Assembly (NCBI RefSeq): GCF_000346465.2
Contig: NC_034010.1
Span: forward strand, 27,304,643-27,368,642
DNA from: Prunus persica
Taxonomy: Eukaryota > Streptophyta > Magnoliopsida > Rosales > Rosaceae
Length of the DNA stretch: 64,000 nucleotides
Reading direction: 5' to 3'
Each line of letters begins with the position of its first letter. The first letter of the stretch is position 1. The notes beneath the pieces are model-generated. The model did no database searches, was not told the origin of the DNA, and saw only the letters and a list, made by a program, of their open reading frames with translations. The position numbers were made by a program, and so were the translations under genes. Positions 24,635-37,456 of this stretch are shown here, in pieces.

Positions 24635-27600
24635 TCAGAGGCGAAGAGTCCATGGGAAGTTATCGGTTCCCGTGGTGGCAGCTTGCTCCTGAGAGCTTGC
24701 TGGAGGAGCTCGGGTGTTTGATGATCCATCTCGACGATTACCAACACTTAACCATTCATCTATGTCTGATAACTCTATAGCACTTCTGCTGGTTCCAGAG
24801 GTTGACGTATTCTGACTCTGCTGCTCAAATAGCTTGTTGAAGAAAGGTTGCTGTGGCCCTAACTCTGTTGGCCTAAACAAATTCAAACCTTGACTTGCCT
24901 GCTCGACATTGATTCCATAGTGTGTGCTTCCTCTACCAGCCACTGGTTGAAACTGATGTGCTCCACCTCCAAGATAACTTGGGCCCAGGGCTGGACTCTG
25001 ACTTAGTCCGGAAACAAACTGGGGAAGCCGCGCTGCAGACCAAATTGGCCATGGACCATGAATCTTCTCAATTTCCCCCCGTAGATCGGAGGCATGCACA
25101 TCAGCTATCAACACATTCTTGCCTTTACCATCTCCAAATAAGGAGTTCATTGAGGAGGAACTCCCAGATAAGGGATTGGTGGGGTAAGAATTAATTGATG
25201 CCACATTAGGAATTTGGCCTAAAGCTCGACACTGGAAGTTTGAAGTTGCATTATCAGGATTAAGATCTTCAGTTTGAAGATCGGTAATGTTTTTGAACTG
25301 CTGCCAAATCAAGTCTGAATTCTTCTCAGCAACCATTTGAGCTGTTGGTCCAACCATTTGAGGTGATGCCATGTTAAGCATTTGACCTAGAGCTCGATGC
25401 TGAAAGTTTGAAGTCACATTACGAGGATTAAGATCTTCAGCACCTTTTCCCAAATTGTGCTTGGCAACCATTTGAGCTGTTGGCCCAACCATTTGAGATG
25501 ATGCCACATTAAGAATTTGACATGGAGCTCGGCACTGAGAGTTGGAAGTTGCATTGTGAGGATTAAGATCTTCAGCACCTTTTGTGGAATTGTGCTCCGC
25601 AACCATTTGAGCTGTTGGCCCAACAAACTGCATCAAGCTTTCTTGGTATCCAATACTATTCTGTTTAGTCTACAAAGCCAGGACAAGTAATCAATATGCA
25701 AGTACATACAACTCGGACTACACAAATAAATAAGACCTTAATGCTCAGTCCTCTTTTCTATTACAGGCCTTTGGATTGGTTGCTGTTGCATAAAGGTTCA
25801 GCTTACATGAATGTATACATATATTTTTCTTTGAGACAATTTTTCTTTTTTATATCAGTTTGGGACAACTACTTAAGATACACCCATGAGCAGATGCTCC
25901 ACTGCACTGCACACAGACATTACTCACCTGCACAAGTTGTTTTGAGCTGCAATAGACTGTAGACTTGATTGACTCATTCGCAGTGGGGAGTGTATTCAGA
26001 GGCCTGTAGGTTTCATGTTGATCTACTTCAGAATGCTCAGGACTTCTTTCACCTCTACAGCCTGTTTATGGGAGAAATGAAAAGAGAATGAGTTCAACTA
26101 TATTGAATGCTAAAAGGCACTCTCAGTGATCTGGTAAGGAGGTTATTAGCCTACAATAACTGAAACTGTAAAACTCATACAGGCACTTGACTCACGTGCA
26201 TTAATGTGTTCAATTACAAGATCATGCAGAATACTGGATAAGTCAAAATCTCGAGCAAGTAAATATTTGCATAGTTAGTTTTATATGAATTCTTAGGGTT
26301 TTTCGTTGTGTAGAGAATTTGTGTTAACATTTAGCAACCCGATTAAGTTAGGTATTAGTATGGGTGTACCAATTATATAACAATATTTTATATTTCTATA
26401 GTTCTCTATTACTTTGTAATCACTTTGGCAAAATGTAAGTTCTGAAGTTGGACTTGTAGGGCATGCTTATGTATCTTGTTTGGACGTAGACCTACCCTTT
26501 GAAGCCATCCCATTTGTTGACCTGTGAGAACTATTCTGAATGTTCACTTCAGTCTTAGCCCTCTTACTGGCTCGCAGTCTTGTCATGGAATGGCTACTTT
26601 CAAAGTTCTCAGGGTCATTTTTCAAAGCATCAAACAACCGCTCTGCTAGGTCTCTTATAGCACAAGCCTGAAAAACCATAAATCTCAATATAATAAGGAG
26701 AAAATGCAGATTTCAAGAGCATAAACAGTCGGCCAACCTTGATGATAACAACAGTGCTTAATGGACTTACCTGTCTATAATAGGTGGTTGTTGACAAGTT
26801 GAAATGCATTGCGTTGTTCCATACCAAAAACACATCATGCTGTATGTTAACCAAATAATCATCAGAACTAAAGGGATAGCTTTATATATAACTATCAACA
26901 TTAATCTACCAAATATTACAATCACAAATGTGATGGAAAGCAGTTTGTTTCATACTCCTACAACTATAAAACTAGCATGCCTCACTTTAAAAAAAAAAAA
27001 AAGCATGCCAAAAACTAAATTTGGTGAGGAAACCAATGAACCAACCCAACCGCTTAAAAGTCAAAACAAACGTGCATATACACTCAAATTTTCACCAAAC
27101 ATAAAAGGGGAGATGAGTATTAGATACAGAAGTCTCAAAAACAAGTTCTCTTCCCAGCTTTACTGAAAGGAAAAACAAGAAGAGAACCATGGAGTCTAGG
27201 AGCAAACCTCGAATTCTTCAAGTGTTCTGTAGCTTTGTCCATTGAGTTTTGCTGAAATCGTACCGAAATCCATTGGCTCTTTAATGATATCATAGTAGTC
27301 TTTAACCTTTTACATTAAGAACTATAAATAAGCAACTATAATGGCATACATATTTGGATAGACCATAAATACAGTAGACAAACCTCTTCTGGATTTACTG
27401 CCTCTGCAAATAGATTGTGTGAGTCTCTCCTATAGTTAAAGTTAAAAACAATAAGGCATTAACTTCCTTGATGAGAAATTCAATAAAGAAGAGCACAATC
27501 GCTTCTAGGAGAAAAACAAAAAAACTTCACTTCAATCAATTATAGCGTGGCTAACGACAAAAACGCAATTAGAAAAATGTCATAACCAAGTGTTTACCTT

Positions 27601-28312
27601 TTCAATATACCAAGCAGCAGTTCCAGCTTCCTTCTTTCTGGTAACACAGTACCAGATGACAAGGGAACTGTTTGATTTAAGACAAGAAATAATGAATTAA
27701 TGAGTCCTTGCCATCCTAACATAGATATAGTAAATTTCAATTCAAAATTTAAAGGGAAAAAAATGAAACACCCTCACCGTCATTTGTACAATGGTCTTCG
27801 TTGCTCGAATTATCAGCCTTCATTTATGCCAAAAAGGAGAAGAAAAAAGAAAAAAATTGTAACACCAGTGCAAAATTATAATGAATATACCTGTCCTTTC
27901 ATTCAAATAAAATAGCTCAAATATATATGAAGTATGTAGAAAAAGAATGTGGAGTGCCTACCAAAGTTTACTACTAAGAATTTATGCTTGATATAAAAAA
28001 TAAAAAACTCAAAATATTCAATTAATTGTCATGACAAAGCAACAGTTCAACATTTCCACTTCCTGTTCAATAACTGTTCCAGTGTTCGCAGCCTTGTTTA
28101 GTACACACCTCTTTTTTCAGTTGATACTCAACTGTATTTGCAACCAGATCCTGGACGGGTGTACTCTTAACCTTTTTTCTTCTCTGCGTCAGGTCGGAAT
28201 CTTCAGTAACAACATCCCTGGCTGCATCACATGTCGCCTTGCCCATATTCTGAGTCTTTTTTGCTTCCAGTTCAAGTATTCGTGCACTCCTTCTACGTTC
28301 ACCACTCCACAT
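24635..28312 (-). CDS. Bromodomain-containing protein
   Basis: Exons in transcript order: 28312-28109, 27817-27778, 27667-27598, 27429-27384, 27306-27208, 26839-26771, 26667-26496, 26061-25928 and 25669-24635; 622 residues with all phases compatible. The N-terminus is basic ([19 protein letters not shown]). The bromodomain spans about 88-195: [66 protein letters not shown] and [17 protein letters not shown]167 in NAMHFN is the expected acetyl-lysine-binding Asn, next to Phe166 where most have Tyr. A nuclear-type basic segment follows ([11 protein letters not shown]). The last exon carries three copies of a 45-54 residue repeat and a Gln/Ser-rich tail. It is probably a nuclear reader of acetylated histones; single-bromodomain plant proteins of this kind often serve in SWI/SNF complexes, which is inference. 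The acceptor of the last exon could instead be nine bases further in. Confidence 0.9.
25195..25630 (-). repeat. Three in-frame tandem repeats in the bromodomain gene's last exon
   Basis: Each unit starts VGPTAQMVA, continues with a variable segment to EDLNPxNxTSN and ends CRAxxQIxNVASxQ. Two units are 45 residues, the third about 54 with an extra segment ([15 protein letters not shown]). DNA similarity is high, so the duplication looks recent. It lies C-terminal to the bromodomain and carries no known motif. Confidence 0.85.
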
Positions 28313-29317
28313 AATTGCTATTGTTATTTGTTATTTTCCACAATCACCTCTATGAGATACAAACTTCTACAATACAACGTAACTCAATTGAATGTCCCCT
28401 ACTGTTCCACAAATCAAGTGATAAATATTAGCAATGAAACATGGAAAGTTCAGGAAAGCTATTAGATATTCATGTACAATATATGTAATCTTGGAAAATA
28501 AAAGTGACAGAAAAAAAAAAAGAGAAACTGAAATGCCATGAGACACCACAAATAGAATTAGTTTCAAAAATCAAGCGACAAACAATACAGAAATGTAAAG
28601 AGAAATAGAAATTGGGTGAAATCTCACATAACCATTTCTCAGCAATAATATTTGTTTCTGAAATGGAAAATATTTTCATATTTCAGTTAAATTCTTTGAA
28701 AACCTGTTTTCATTTCATGCTAAAATGTTTTAAACGACACTTTTGTTTAGCCAAATTGAAAAAAAAATTCATAGAACTAAAGTATGTCCCTGGACCTTTT
28801 AATCAGTGGGCCACATGACCACTTAAGTGCATCATTCATCCACTGCAAAATCATATTCTCTTACATACTCTCTATCTTTGCCTTCTCTTAGATAGGATAC
28901 TATCACATCTTTCAAGAACTGATTTTCATTATAATCACCAAGCAAAAATCTGAAAATTTTCTTTAAACTGATGCCACCTGATCTTAGATTTTAAAATGCG
29001 ATAGAAAAACAAATTCAAGTATCACTCAACTGAGACACGTGAGTTCCACAATAAATACAAACCAAAAAAGTAAACCCTATCATCTTACTCTGCAAAATAA
29101 TTTATTAGTAAATATGTGAACTTTCATCAGCTAAATTTCTTATTAGTAATTCAATCTCCTAAAAGAAGATAGAATATTAGGCCACTTTCTATTCCAATTC
29201 TAGTAAAATACATATACTAAAAGAACAACATGCAACCTATTTATGCATTTATTAGTGCACATCATTGCAAAGCAACCACTACCACCACTATATATTTCAA
29301 TTTTCCAAAAAAAAAGG

Positions 29318-29509
29318 ACAGATGAAGAAAAATATATACAGAATGATGGGCTACATATTTGTACAAAGCACATGTTCTTGTTCCTATTTTGTATATTTCT
29401 TCATAATATTGCTAACAGATGAAGAAAAATATACAGAACGATGGGCTACATATTTGTACAAAGCACATGTTCTTGTTCCTATTTTGTATATTTCTTCATA
29501 ATATTGCTA
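29318..29509. repeat. Near-perfect tandem duplication, 97 + 95 bp
   Basis: Copy 1 (29318-29414) and copy 2 (29415-29509) both start ACAGATGAAGAAAAATAT and end CTTCATAATATTGCTA. They differ by one TA deletion and one T/C change in what I compared by eye. The high identity points to a very recent slippage or unequal crossing-over event. Confidence 0.92.
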
Positions 29510-29748
29510 AATCAATGGAACTATTTTTTCTATAAGAAAAATTTCTAACCAATTCTTATTTTGATACCCAGAAATCCTCCAATCCCGCTTCATGGACTTG
29601 GATTTGAAACAGGGGGGCCCGCCGAACCCTACAATCTTTGGACATTCTAATTTCTAACCAAAATAGAGTATCCAATTTCTCCCTTCTCCGATAATTCGAC
29701 TTCTCCCCTTGGGTACCAACTGTTTTACAATCTAGTAAGCAGTCAGGT

Positions 29749-29981
29749 GTTGGGACTTGGATCAGACGCCAAATGTATTATGACTCTGGGTTTAGCTGTA
29801 ATATCAAGCCAGTGTGCTCGAAGATCTGATACCAACACAATTCCTCTCTTTTTTATCACTCACAACATAGTTGGATCAGACGCCAATGTATTATTACTCT
29901 GGGTTTAGGTTTAATATCAAGCCAGTGTGCTTGAGGATCTGATATCAACACAATTCCTCTTTTTGTATCACTCATAACATT
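29749..29981. repeat. Diverged tandem duplication, about 120 + 111 bp
   Basis: Both copies contain TTGGATCAGACGCCAA, then a shared core ending ATCAAGCCAGTGTGCT, then AACACAATTCCTCT and a TATCACTCAYAACAT end. They differ by scattered changes and a few indels, so they are older than the 29.3-kb duplication. Function is unknown. Confidence 0.85.
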
Positions 29982-31613
29982 ATTGATATCAATGAACTAG
30001 TTCCAAGTCTAGTACAAATCCATCAATTCTGTACCAACCACAACAAGCTTCCCAAAGTGACCAAATCTTAACACATCAATATCACAAATGGATGACAACC
30101 ACAACTAAATGATAGGAGAAAATAAAATAAAGAGAAAAAGCACCATTTTATATAAAAAAGAATAAAAAATCAATGAAGTTGATATTCCTTCGAAAAAGGC
30201 TAAAAATATTTTCTTAGTCTTATATTTTATTATTATTATTAGCAATACTTTTCCTTTTTAGTTGGACTTGCCTACCACCAACCTACCTCGATTGAAAGCT
30301 GATATCTGTGCAACTGATCGACTAAAAATGATTAATCGGGGGTAAACCTTCAATCCCTTTCTATTCTGATGATGGCAGCAAGAAATGGTTTTTCAATATA
30401 CAAAAACATAAAAAGGCTATCTAAGAGCAATCAAAATTTGCAATTTCTCTTCTTGGATTTCTCCCATAGCCATCAAAAAACGCCAAACTGATCGGTGCAA
30501 GTAGTGACATAAGGCAGAATGCAAGACTCACATTCAAAAAAGAAAAGCAATAGAACATTACCAATTGCATCTCCTTCAAGCAACCGAGCACTGAAAACAT
30601 TTACAGGACCTCCGCCTTGTTAATGTCAATCCCGACTGATGCTCCAATAGAGCACTATTAACCCTAAGAAGGCTATTTATAAAGTAAATTATTAAATTTC
30701 ACCCATTTAAGGTAATCGTGGTGGATTTACTTAGACATGAGCACATAATGACTAGGACGGGCCTCCCAGTGCATGAAGAGATTAGCCTGAAAATTGTGTT
30801 CTGGAGAACAAATGGAGCGGCGTTGGCCCCATCTGGCAAAACACTAATGGTTAAGTAAAAATGCATGGTTAAAACCAAAATTTAATACTTAGACTCAAAT
30901 TTACTTTTGTGAACTGTGGTAACCAAAGTGATTGAAATAAATAAGAGCTTTATTTTTCTGATAAAAATGTAAAAATAAAAATAAAACAAGGAGTTATAAA
31001 TCATAACTTCGTCTCATTTCCATATGTGTTTCTGACTTCATTTTGCCGAAGCCTTTATAAAGCAAATTTTCACTATTATGGCAACTAGTAAGTAAGTCTC
31101 TTGATGAAAGAATTCAAAGAAAAACAAATTTCTAGCTTAGATATGATGTATGAATAATGTGGCATCCTCTATAACATTGTTGGAGTAAATTAGTAAATGA
31201 AACACTTGATGACCGCCAACCAACTCTTGTGTATTTCCCAAAATATTTCAATCTTAAGAGTTTAGAACTAATAGACTATCAGTTTTTAAGAAGCTCTTGA
31301 TTATACCACAGCACTTTCTCCATATATGCAGGTATACCACCACTTAGCTCATGACATATCTATTTTTTGTGATCATGTCTTGGCCTCAATTCTTTGAACT
31401 AGCAATTCATTTTTAATAAGGCTTGTCCATTTGGTATATACTATAATCAAACAATAAGAAGCAATTCATGAAGCTCAAGATTAAGTACGTCATTTTTTTA
31501 TTTATTTTAAGAACAACACTTCAATAATGAACCTTCTAATGAAAAAGCAGTGACAGAGGCAGAGCTATGTCCAAAAACAATAAAATGCAGAAGCAGACAT
31601 ACCAGTATCCGCT

Positions 31614-32113
31614 TCTTCAACCATTGGACATATATTTATGGTAGTCTGAAACAATGCCAATAGCCTTCGACCCTGGATTATTGGAACCCATTTGCTCAAG
31701 AAGATTTCTGGCATCATCATCAACTTTCACTGAAACAATAAAAAGTCGAGCACTTACAGAAACTTGTTTATGGTAAAAGTGAATATAAACCCATGAGAGA
31801 TAGAGGGACCAAAAAAAGAATTCGGGGGTTGTCTTACAAAGATTCACTGACGACGAGCCTAGAATTCTTGGACCCATATAACTAACTGATAAAAAGTTTT
31901 TGCAGTTTCTCCCAAGTAGTGATTTTTTGGGAAAATTACTGTGTTTCTTTGTTTGGAGGGAGGCTTGAGGGCCCCAAAAGTCCATAAATTTGATGGGTCA
32001 CTGTGACCTCCTCCTTCTGCGTCTGACTCCGAAGCCATTTTCATCTGTGAAGTAAAAGTGGACGGTGCTAAACCGCTGCTACACCTTTCATCTCTGTAGA
32101 TTTCAGGAAACAT
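31614..32113 (-). other. Possible small or partial gene, unrecognised
   Basis: Two frames on the minus strand look weakly coding: a segment ending near 31838 at a good donor (TTTGTAAGAC) and a segment of 31614-31730 after acceptor TTGTTTCAG, encoding KVDDDARNLLEQMGSNNPG and, after more residues, SDYHKYMSN. Splicing the frame that contains MDFWGPQAS to the second segment keeps it open. Another frame gives MASESDAEGGGHSDPSNLW but is closed before the donor. The short exon-like piece at 30561-30591 might continue it. I do not recognise the product; it may be a real small gene, a gene remnant or the 5' end of a longer transcript. Confidence 0.3.
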
Positions 32114-32532
32114 ACTGTAGGAGGAAGATGGAGAGAAGCGTATGTAGAATCGCGGTTTGCAAATGGTGTCTTCTCAACAGTCTAATGTGATGTTTCTCAT
32201 AAATTTGGTACGAGTTCTTCAAGTTTTCCTCTTTTTTTTTATTTACACATTTTTTTCTTTTTCGGTGTAGATTCTCCTATTTTGATATGAATCTTTCAAT
32301 TTCTGTATTTGGTTAAAACATGATTATTGATTTTAAAAATTCATTTATTTTCTATGTATGCATCAAATAACAAAGATAACATCAAATAATATTAAAACAA
32401 ATTATTTATAAAATAATTTTAAAAAAAGCTTTGTTTACATTCCAATATCCTAAATTTGGCAAACATGACATACATATAACTCGAACAATAATAGACACCT
32501 AGCTAGCTACTTCAATGATTTTGGACTTGTTT

Positions 32533-35500
32533 CTATCTGTCAAGAACAGATTTCTGAATGAGGATATGTACACCATTTCCAGGCCCTACAATCATTTTAT
32601 AAGCAGGAGAATGCTTATATTTGGGAGACAGAGAGAAAGAGAACTTGGAGATAACAAGGGAGAGCACAACTTTCAATTCAACCATGGCTAAGTTTTTGCC
32701 CAAACATAATCGAGGTCCCAACCCAAATGGGATGTAGGCTTGGGGAGACTTGCAAGCTTTAGACACACCATCTATGAACCTCTCAGGCTTGAATTCATTT
32801 GCATCAGGTCCCCAAATTTCTGTATCTCTGTGCAATGTTGGGATCAAAGTCCATAAGCATACCCCTTTAGGAACACTGATGTTTCCCACTTGGGTATCTT
32901 CAAGTGCCTCCCTTGACACAAAGGCAGCCGGCGGGTATAAACGCAAGACTTCTTGAATTACCATAGCCATCTGCAAGGGTGTATGCATGTATGCAGGGTT
33001 ATGTCGAAGACTTATACTCAAACGGGATTTTTTATCTTGCTAGACAAGGCAATATGACATGTTATGTTGCTAGACAAGACAGTCTAGCATGTTACGTTTT
33101 CAGATATCGTTGGTTTTAATAAAGTAGTTTTGTTCGAATGTGCAGTGACAACACAATTTGGCATCAGAAAAGTATCCTACATCCAACAAAATTATAATGA
33201 ACATACAGATTGATGCAAGAACTTGTACCGTTTTCAACTGAGGGAGTGAGTTTGCATCTGGGAGGCCATCTGGGCAAACCTGAGCCAACTCTGTCCTAAT
33301 TCGAGCTTGCCACTCGGGATGTAGAGCAAGCAGCATCATACACCAAGAGGCAGCAACAGCTGTGGATTCATGGCCTGCAAAGTATATGCTCTTGCAGTTG
33401 TCAACTATGAAGCGCTTGGATGAACCTTTGCCTAGGCTTTGGTCGTTGATGGCTCCCTCTAGTATTGTCTGCAATAGATCCTTTTCGGCTGAAGATGTCT
33501 CTGAGCCTTGTCTTTCTCTCACTGCCTCCCAGATCAACGACTCTATTTCTCTCTCTAAGCACCCTATCTCATTTTGCTTCTTCAAGCCACTGCATTATAA
33601 TTAGCCATTAATAAAAAAAAAATATTTAACACTGCCAAAGTACATTGTTAACTAGTGTTAAATTTGCATACCCCAAATTAGAAAACAGGAAATTTTGCTG
33701 GGAAATGACTTCTTGAAGGGCTCTAAGCTTTGAGAAAATCTGTTTGCCCCTTATATAAGAGCTTCCAAAACAAGCTCTTGATATAACATCTGCAGAAAAA
33801 TCCCTGAAATCCTCATCCACTTGAATCTCTGCTGTCATGCCACTTTGAGCTTCAATGCAATCCTCCCATTTTTGAAGCAGTGTCTGTCCTGACTCTAACA
33901 TGAGCCACACCATGCCCTGCCACAAAATTATCAATTAATTTCTCTCAATTAAAGTTGTTTCACAAATTTTTGGACCAATTTTAATTTTTAATTAATTCAT
34001 TACCTTGACTTTGTCTGTGAAGAACTCAGGGGCAATGATTTTTCTCTGTTGTGACCAGACAATGCCATTGGACCTCAAAACGCCATTGCCAAGCATGGGT
34101 GCAAGCCTCTTGCTTACATAAGAAGGCTTGCCTAAATCCAAACTCATGCACTGGTTCATTTCCCTTACTAGCTCTGGCTGGTTCACATACAAATGTTGTC
34201 TCATTCCTGTTGAGTAGGTGTATATTTGACCTGCAACACATTCATAAATTTTATGACTATAAACGATAGTCTAAATTACAAGAAAAATGAATTCGAACAT
34301 AAGACCACTAATCTATAAATCAAGACATTTTTTTACTAAATTAGATTCCGTGGTAAAATTAAAAAAAAACACACACACGCGAATGAAGCCCATTCAATTG
34401 TTTTGATTATATGGTGGGCCAGACAGGGTCGGCTATAGTTTTGGACTTTTGAGTCTAATCTGCCCAAACCCAGCAACTGCTAGCTTTTTAGACTCGAGTC
34501 TCTCAATCAAATATTTTTTCGAAAAAAAATATGGGATGGGTCACCATTATAATAATTAATTAATCTTCATCCAAAAATTGAAAACATAATGCGTGTTTCA
34601 TTAAAATATTGTGTTTCTTCACACTTGTAAAGAATAATATTTATTTGTTGTGTTAGATTATCAATCATAACCACATCATCAATTCTATATTATATGCGGC
34701 CCTCCCATGTTCCAATCATCATATAGTCTTATAAAAATATATTTATTTATTTTTGTTAGTTTGAAATATCATTAAAAGTTGCCTCCCCTCATATATTAAA
34801 TTGTGCTACTTAATTATATTAACATAATATGATTAGACAGTAATCAATTGCAAATTGCCCCGAGACTTTGACATGGCTTTCCTTAAGTACATATTTAACT
34901 AGTTAAACTCGAGAATCCAAGCATCTGAACACATTTCTATTAGCCAAGATTCTGCCAAATCCATTGACTGAGCTGGAAAAAGTTGACCACCCCCCCCACC
35001 CCCCCCCTCTTCGGTCTCTCCCAGGACAGCCAAGAAAAAACAAATTCCTATCAACTCTCTTTCCCTTCGTTTCTGTTTCAGATTTCTATCCATTTTTGCT
35101 GGCCAAAAACCTTTTGCCAACTTTCCAAATCACACTGTTTATATGTAATATATGTACATGTGTGTGTGAATAAAAATATATAACATGCCATGAGAAATGT
35201 TAAAAAGAAGTAAAAAAAGAGGGAGAAAAAAAAAGGATTAAAATTTAGTACCATATTGTTTTCTCCAGTGTTCAAAGTAGGGGAAGAGTGTGGAGGTGTA
35301 GTCATGGGCTACAAACTCAGAGTGGTTTGGAGTGTTGGGGAGTTGGTGTTGGATTTTCTGCATCTCAGGCAGATTCCCATACAGAAAAGAAGGCGCTGGG
35401 CCTTTGATGCCTTGCACTCGGAGCTTTCTTCTGAGCCTCTCCGACTTTAGCCACACTGTGTTGTAGAGGTGAAGTAAGAAGCCAACCAGTCCGGCGGCAG

Positions 35501-35534
35501 CCAGAGAAGAAAGGAGTTTCAACACAAAAGAGAC

Positions 35535-35540
<6 letters not shown>
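32533..35540 (-). CDS. Cytochrome P450, CYP714 family
   Basis: Exons in transcript order: 35540-35252, 34230-34004, 33916-33672, 33589-33229 and 32970-32533; 519 residues, the usual length. An N-terminal membrane anchor ([21 protein letters not shown]) is followed by the linker [20 protein letters not shown]. The I-helix oxygen-binding motif is AGHEST (325-330), the K-helix ExxR is EVLR (381-384), the PERF-type segment is FKPERF, and the heme loop is [11 protein letters not shown] with the axial Cys at about 463. The five-exon layout and the GIKGPxPSFLYGN and C-helix [13 protein letters not shown] segments are typical of clan 72, and the whole reads most like CYP714. Family members oxidise or inactivate gibberellins, or make related diterpenoids. 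The exact reaction here is inference. It is ER-bound. The leader carries a long GA repeat. Confidence 0.93.

Positions 35541-35608
<68 letters not shown>
35541..35608 (-). repeat. Long GA microsatellite in the P450 5' leader
   Basis: About 33 GA units in transcript sense end right at the P450 start codon (ATG at 35540-35538). The reading frame stays open upstream through the repeat to an ATG at 35645 and would add Arg-Glu repeats, but the annotated start begins the normal P450 anchor. Confidence 0.9.
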
Positions 35609-35610
<2 letters not shown>

Positions 35611-35649
35611 GTCTTACTGGTTTTTCTTGTAGCTACCTTAGTCATATGA

Positions 35650-35657
35650 TATATATA
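35650..35657 (-). promoter_or_regulatory. Candidate TATA box of the CYP714-type gene
   Basis: TATATATA lies 110 bp upstream of the P450 start codon, with the GA repeat between. A start about 30 bp downstream would place the cap near 35620 and leave the upstream in-frame ATG at 35645 outside the transcript. Confidence 0.5.
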
Positions 35658-36808
35658 GACTACAATGAGTAACCCGTGCTTTTACATGAATCTGTACAAA
35701 ATAGAATAGGTTCGCAGCATAACATGCCAAACTGTGTAACACGATAACATTATCACATTTATTTGTGGACAAATTCATCAAATATAAGTAGTTATAATGC
35801 TATATTTACCAATTTCGTTCTCTAAACGATTGTCACTCTTTCGTTGATTTAAATATGGACCCATTCTGAACCTCATTCTTATTTTTGAGAAGTTAGATAT
35901 TGACATATATACTAAACTAGCACATAATTGAATCATATTTGGTATACAAATTGATATGTCTAGCATTATTGATAAAATATACTGTACACAAATAAATATA
36001 TATGCGTCTAGCTTGCGTGTATAAAGGCTGAAAGATTTACTATATTTAGGGGGAGGTCCAGAGAGAGGAGGGAGGAGGACCCATTTCGGCTAAAAGTTCT
36101 ATAATATTAGTGTGAATGGTTCAACATTACTGCAACAACCCCACGTTTAACACCTGTTATATAAATATGAGATGATTTTGACACGCTAATCTCACCAACT
36201 TCTTCGTAATGTAATTTAAAAATGACTTTTAAATATCATGTGACGGTGAAATTGAATGAAATACATCTATCTAAGATAATAACATTATTAATTAATCATA
36301 ATTGAATATATAAATTGGCGAGTCGGGGATCAAGAGAGTGATGTATGCAATTTAAATAGGGTGTTCACGATCATTTCCCCTATATTTCTATACATATATA
36401 ATGCAATATGCACAAGTTTTGTACTAAAAAAGGGAAAGATAGAAGAAGGCGGCCAAGAAAGGCAAGCATATATATATATATATATATATATATGCTTTAA
36501 GGTTATGCTTTGCTATATATGAAGAGTTCTTATCTAAAAAACTAACCCATCTACAAGCACTATATATAGCACGTACATGCATGTGGGTTCTATAACACAA
36601 TATCTTTCAGTTCATCGGAAGTGCATGAACCATATATTTGCTTGAATTAATGGATCAAATTGGGTGGCCAATGTGAAATGTTGACTTTGTGACAAATTGA
36701 TCAAAAGTAAATTCTCTCTAACTATGTATTTGGCCTAAATATGTTGAGGGTAAAAGAACAAGCACATGAACATGAGCATGGGGTTCTAGAAACATTAAGA
36801 AATACAAA

Positions 36809-37024
36809 GGGAGACTTTGGAAAAACCCAAAGGAGAGAGAAAATTTTTAAAAGAAGCAAAAATGGACAAAATTACCCTTATTTATTTTTTAATTTCCTAA
36901 GAAATCCTTTACATTTGCATGTCTTTGGTTTGAAAGTTGAGAGGTTATTCTGTCTTTTTTGAAAAAGTTTTGGCTTTTTCCAAAAGTGAAAGTTTTTTTA
37001 TGGGTAAAACCTAAATTTACTAAA
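36809..37024. mobile_element. MITE-like repeat, copy 1
   Basis: Starts GGGAGACTTTGGAAAAACCC and ends near TAAAACCTAAATTTACTAA. It is about 90% identical by eye to the segment at 38871-39085 in the same orientation. Near its ends are inverted sequences: CTTTGGAAAAACCCAAAG on the left and TTTGGCTTTTTCCAAAAG on the right. Small, AT-rich and non-coding with inverted ends is the MITE pattern. Target site duplications were not securely identified. Confidence 0.65.
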
Positions 37025-37420
37025 TAACAAATGGACAAATTATGAACAGTAACCTTGTAAAAGAAATTGTATTTTAATACAAAGTGATAGTTTAAAACTA
37101 TTTTAATCTATAATAAGGAAATCCGAACTTGAGTGTAAAGGGACGGACTCATTGTCATTGCCGACTGACGAAAACTACAATGCAACAATAACTTAATTTT
37201 GGTTAGCAATATATAAGAGTGTCTTAATCTGCAGAAACTCATAATTCAATATATATTGCAGGGAATATGAAAGGAAAAGATGAGATGGTGATCGGAGAAG
37301 GTGGCGTTTTATGGTATAATTCAATATGCCGACAATCTGGGTCAAACTAGGGTTTGATGCTGTCAGTGGCACAGGATAATGAGCCAGTAATCTAGTGAGC
37401 TAATAGAGTTAGAGAGACGG

Positions 37421-37456
<36 letters not shown>

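Larger units (their letters stand above)
28313..31613. other. Gene-poor region upstream of the bromodomain gene
   Basis: About 3.3 kb of AT-rich DNA. It contains the bromodomain gene's promoter near 28313-28600, two tandem duplications (29318-29509 and 29749-29981) and an orphan exon-like piece at about 30561-30591 on the minus strand (flanked by TTTTCAG and GTAATG), which may belong to the doubtful gene at 31.6-32.1 kb. No protein of recognised family is encoded. Confidence 0.45.
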
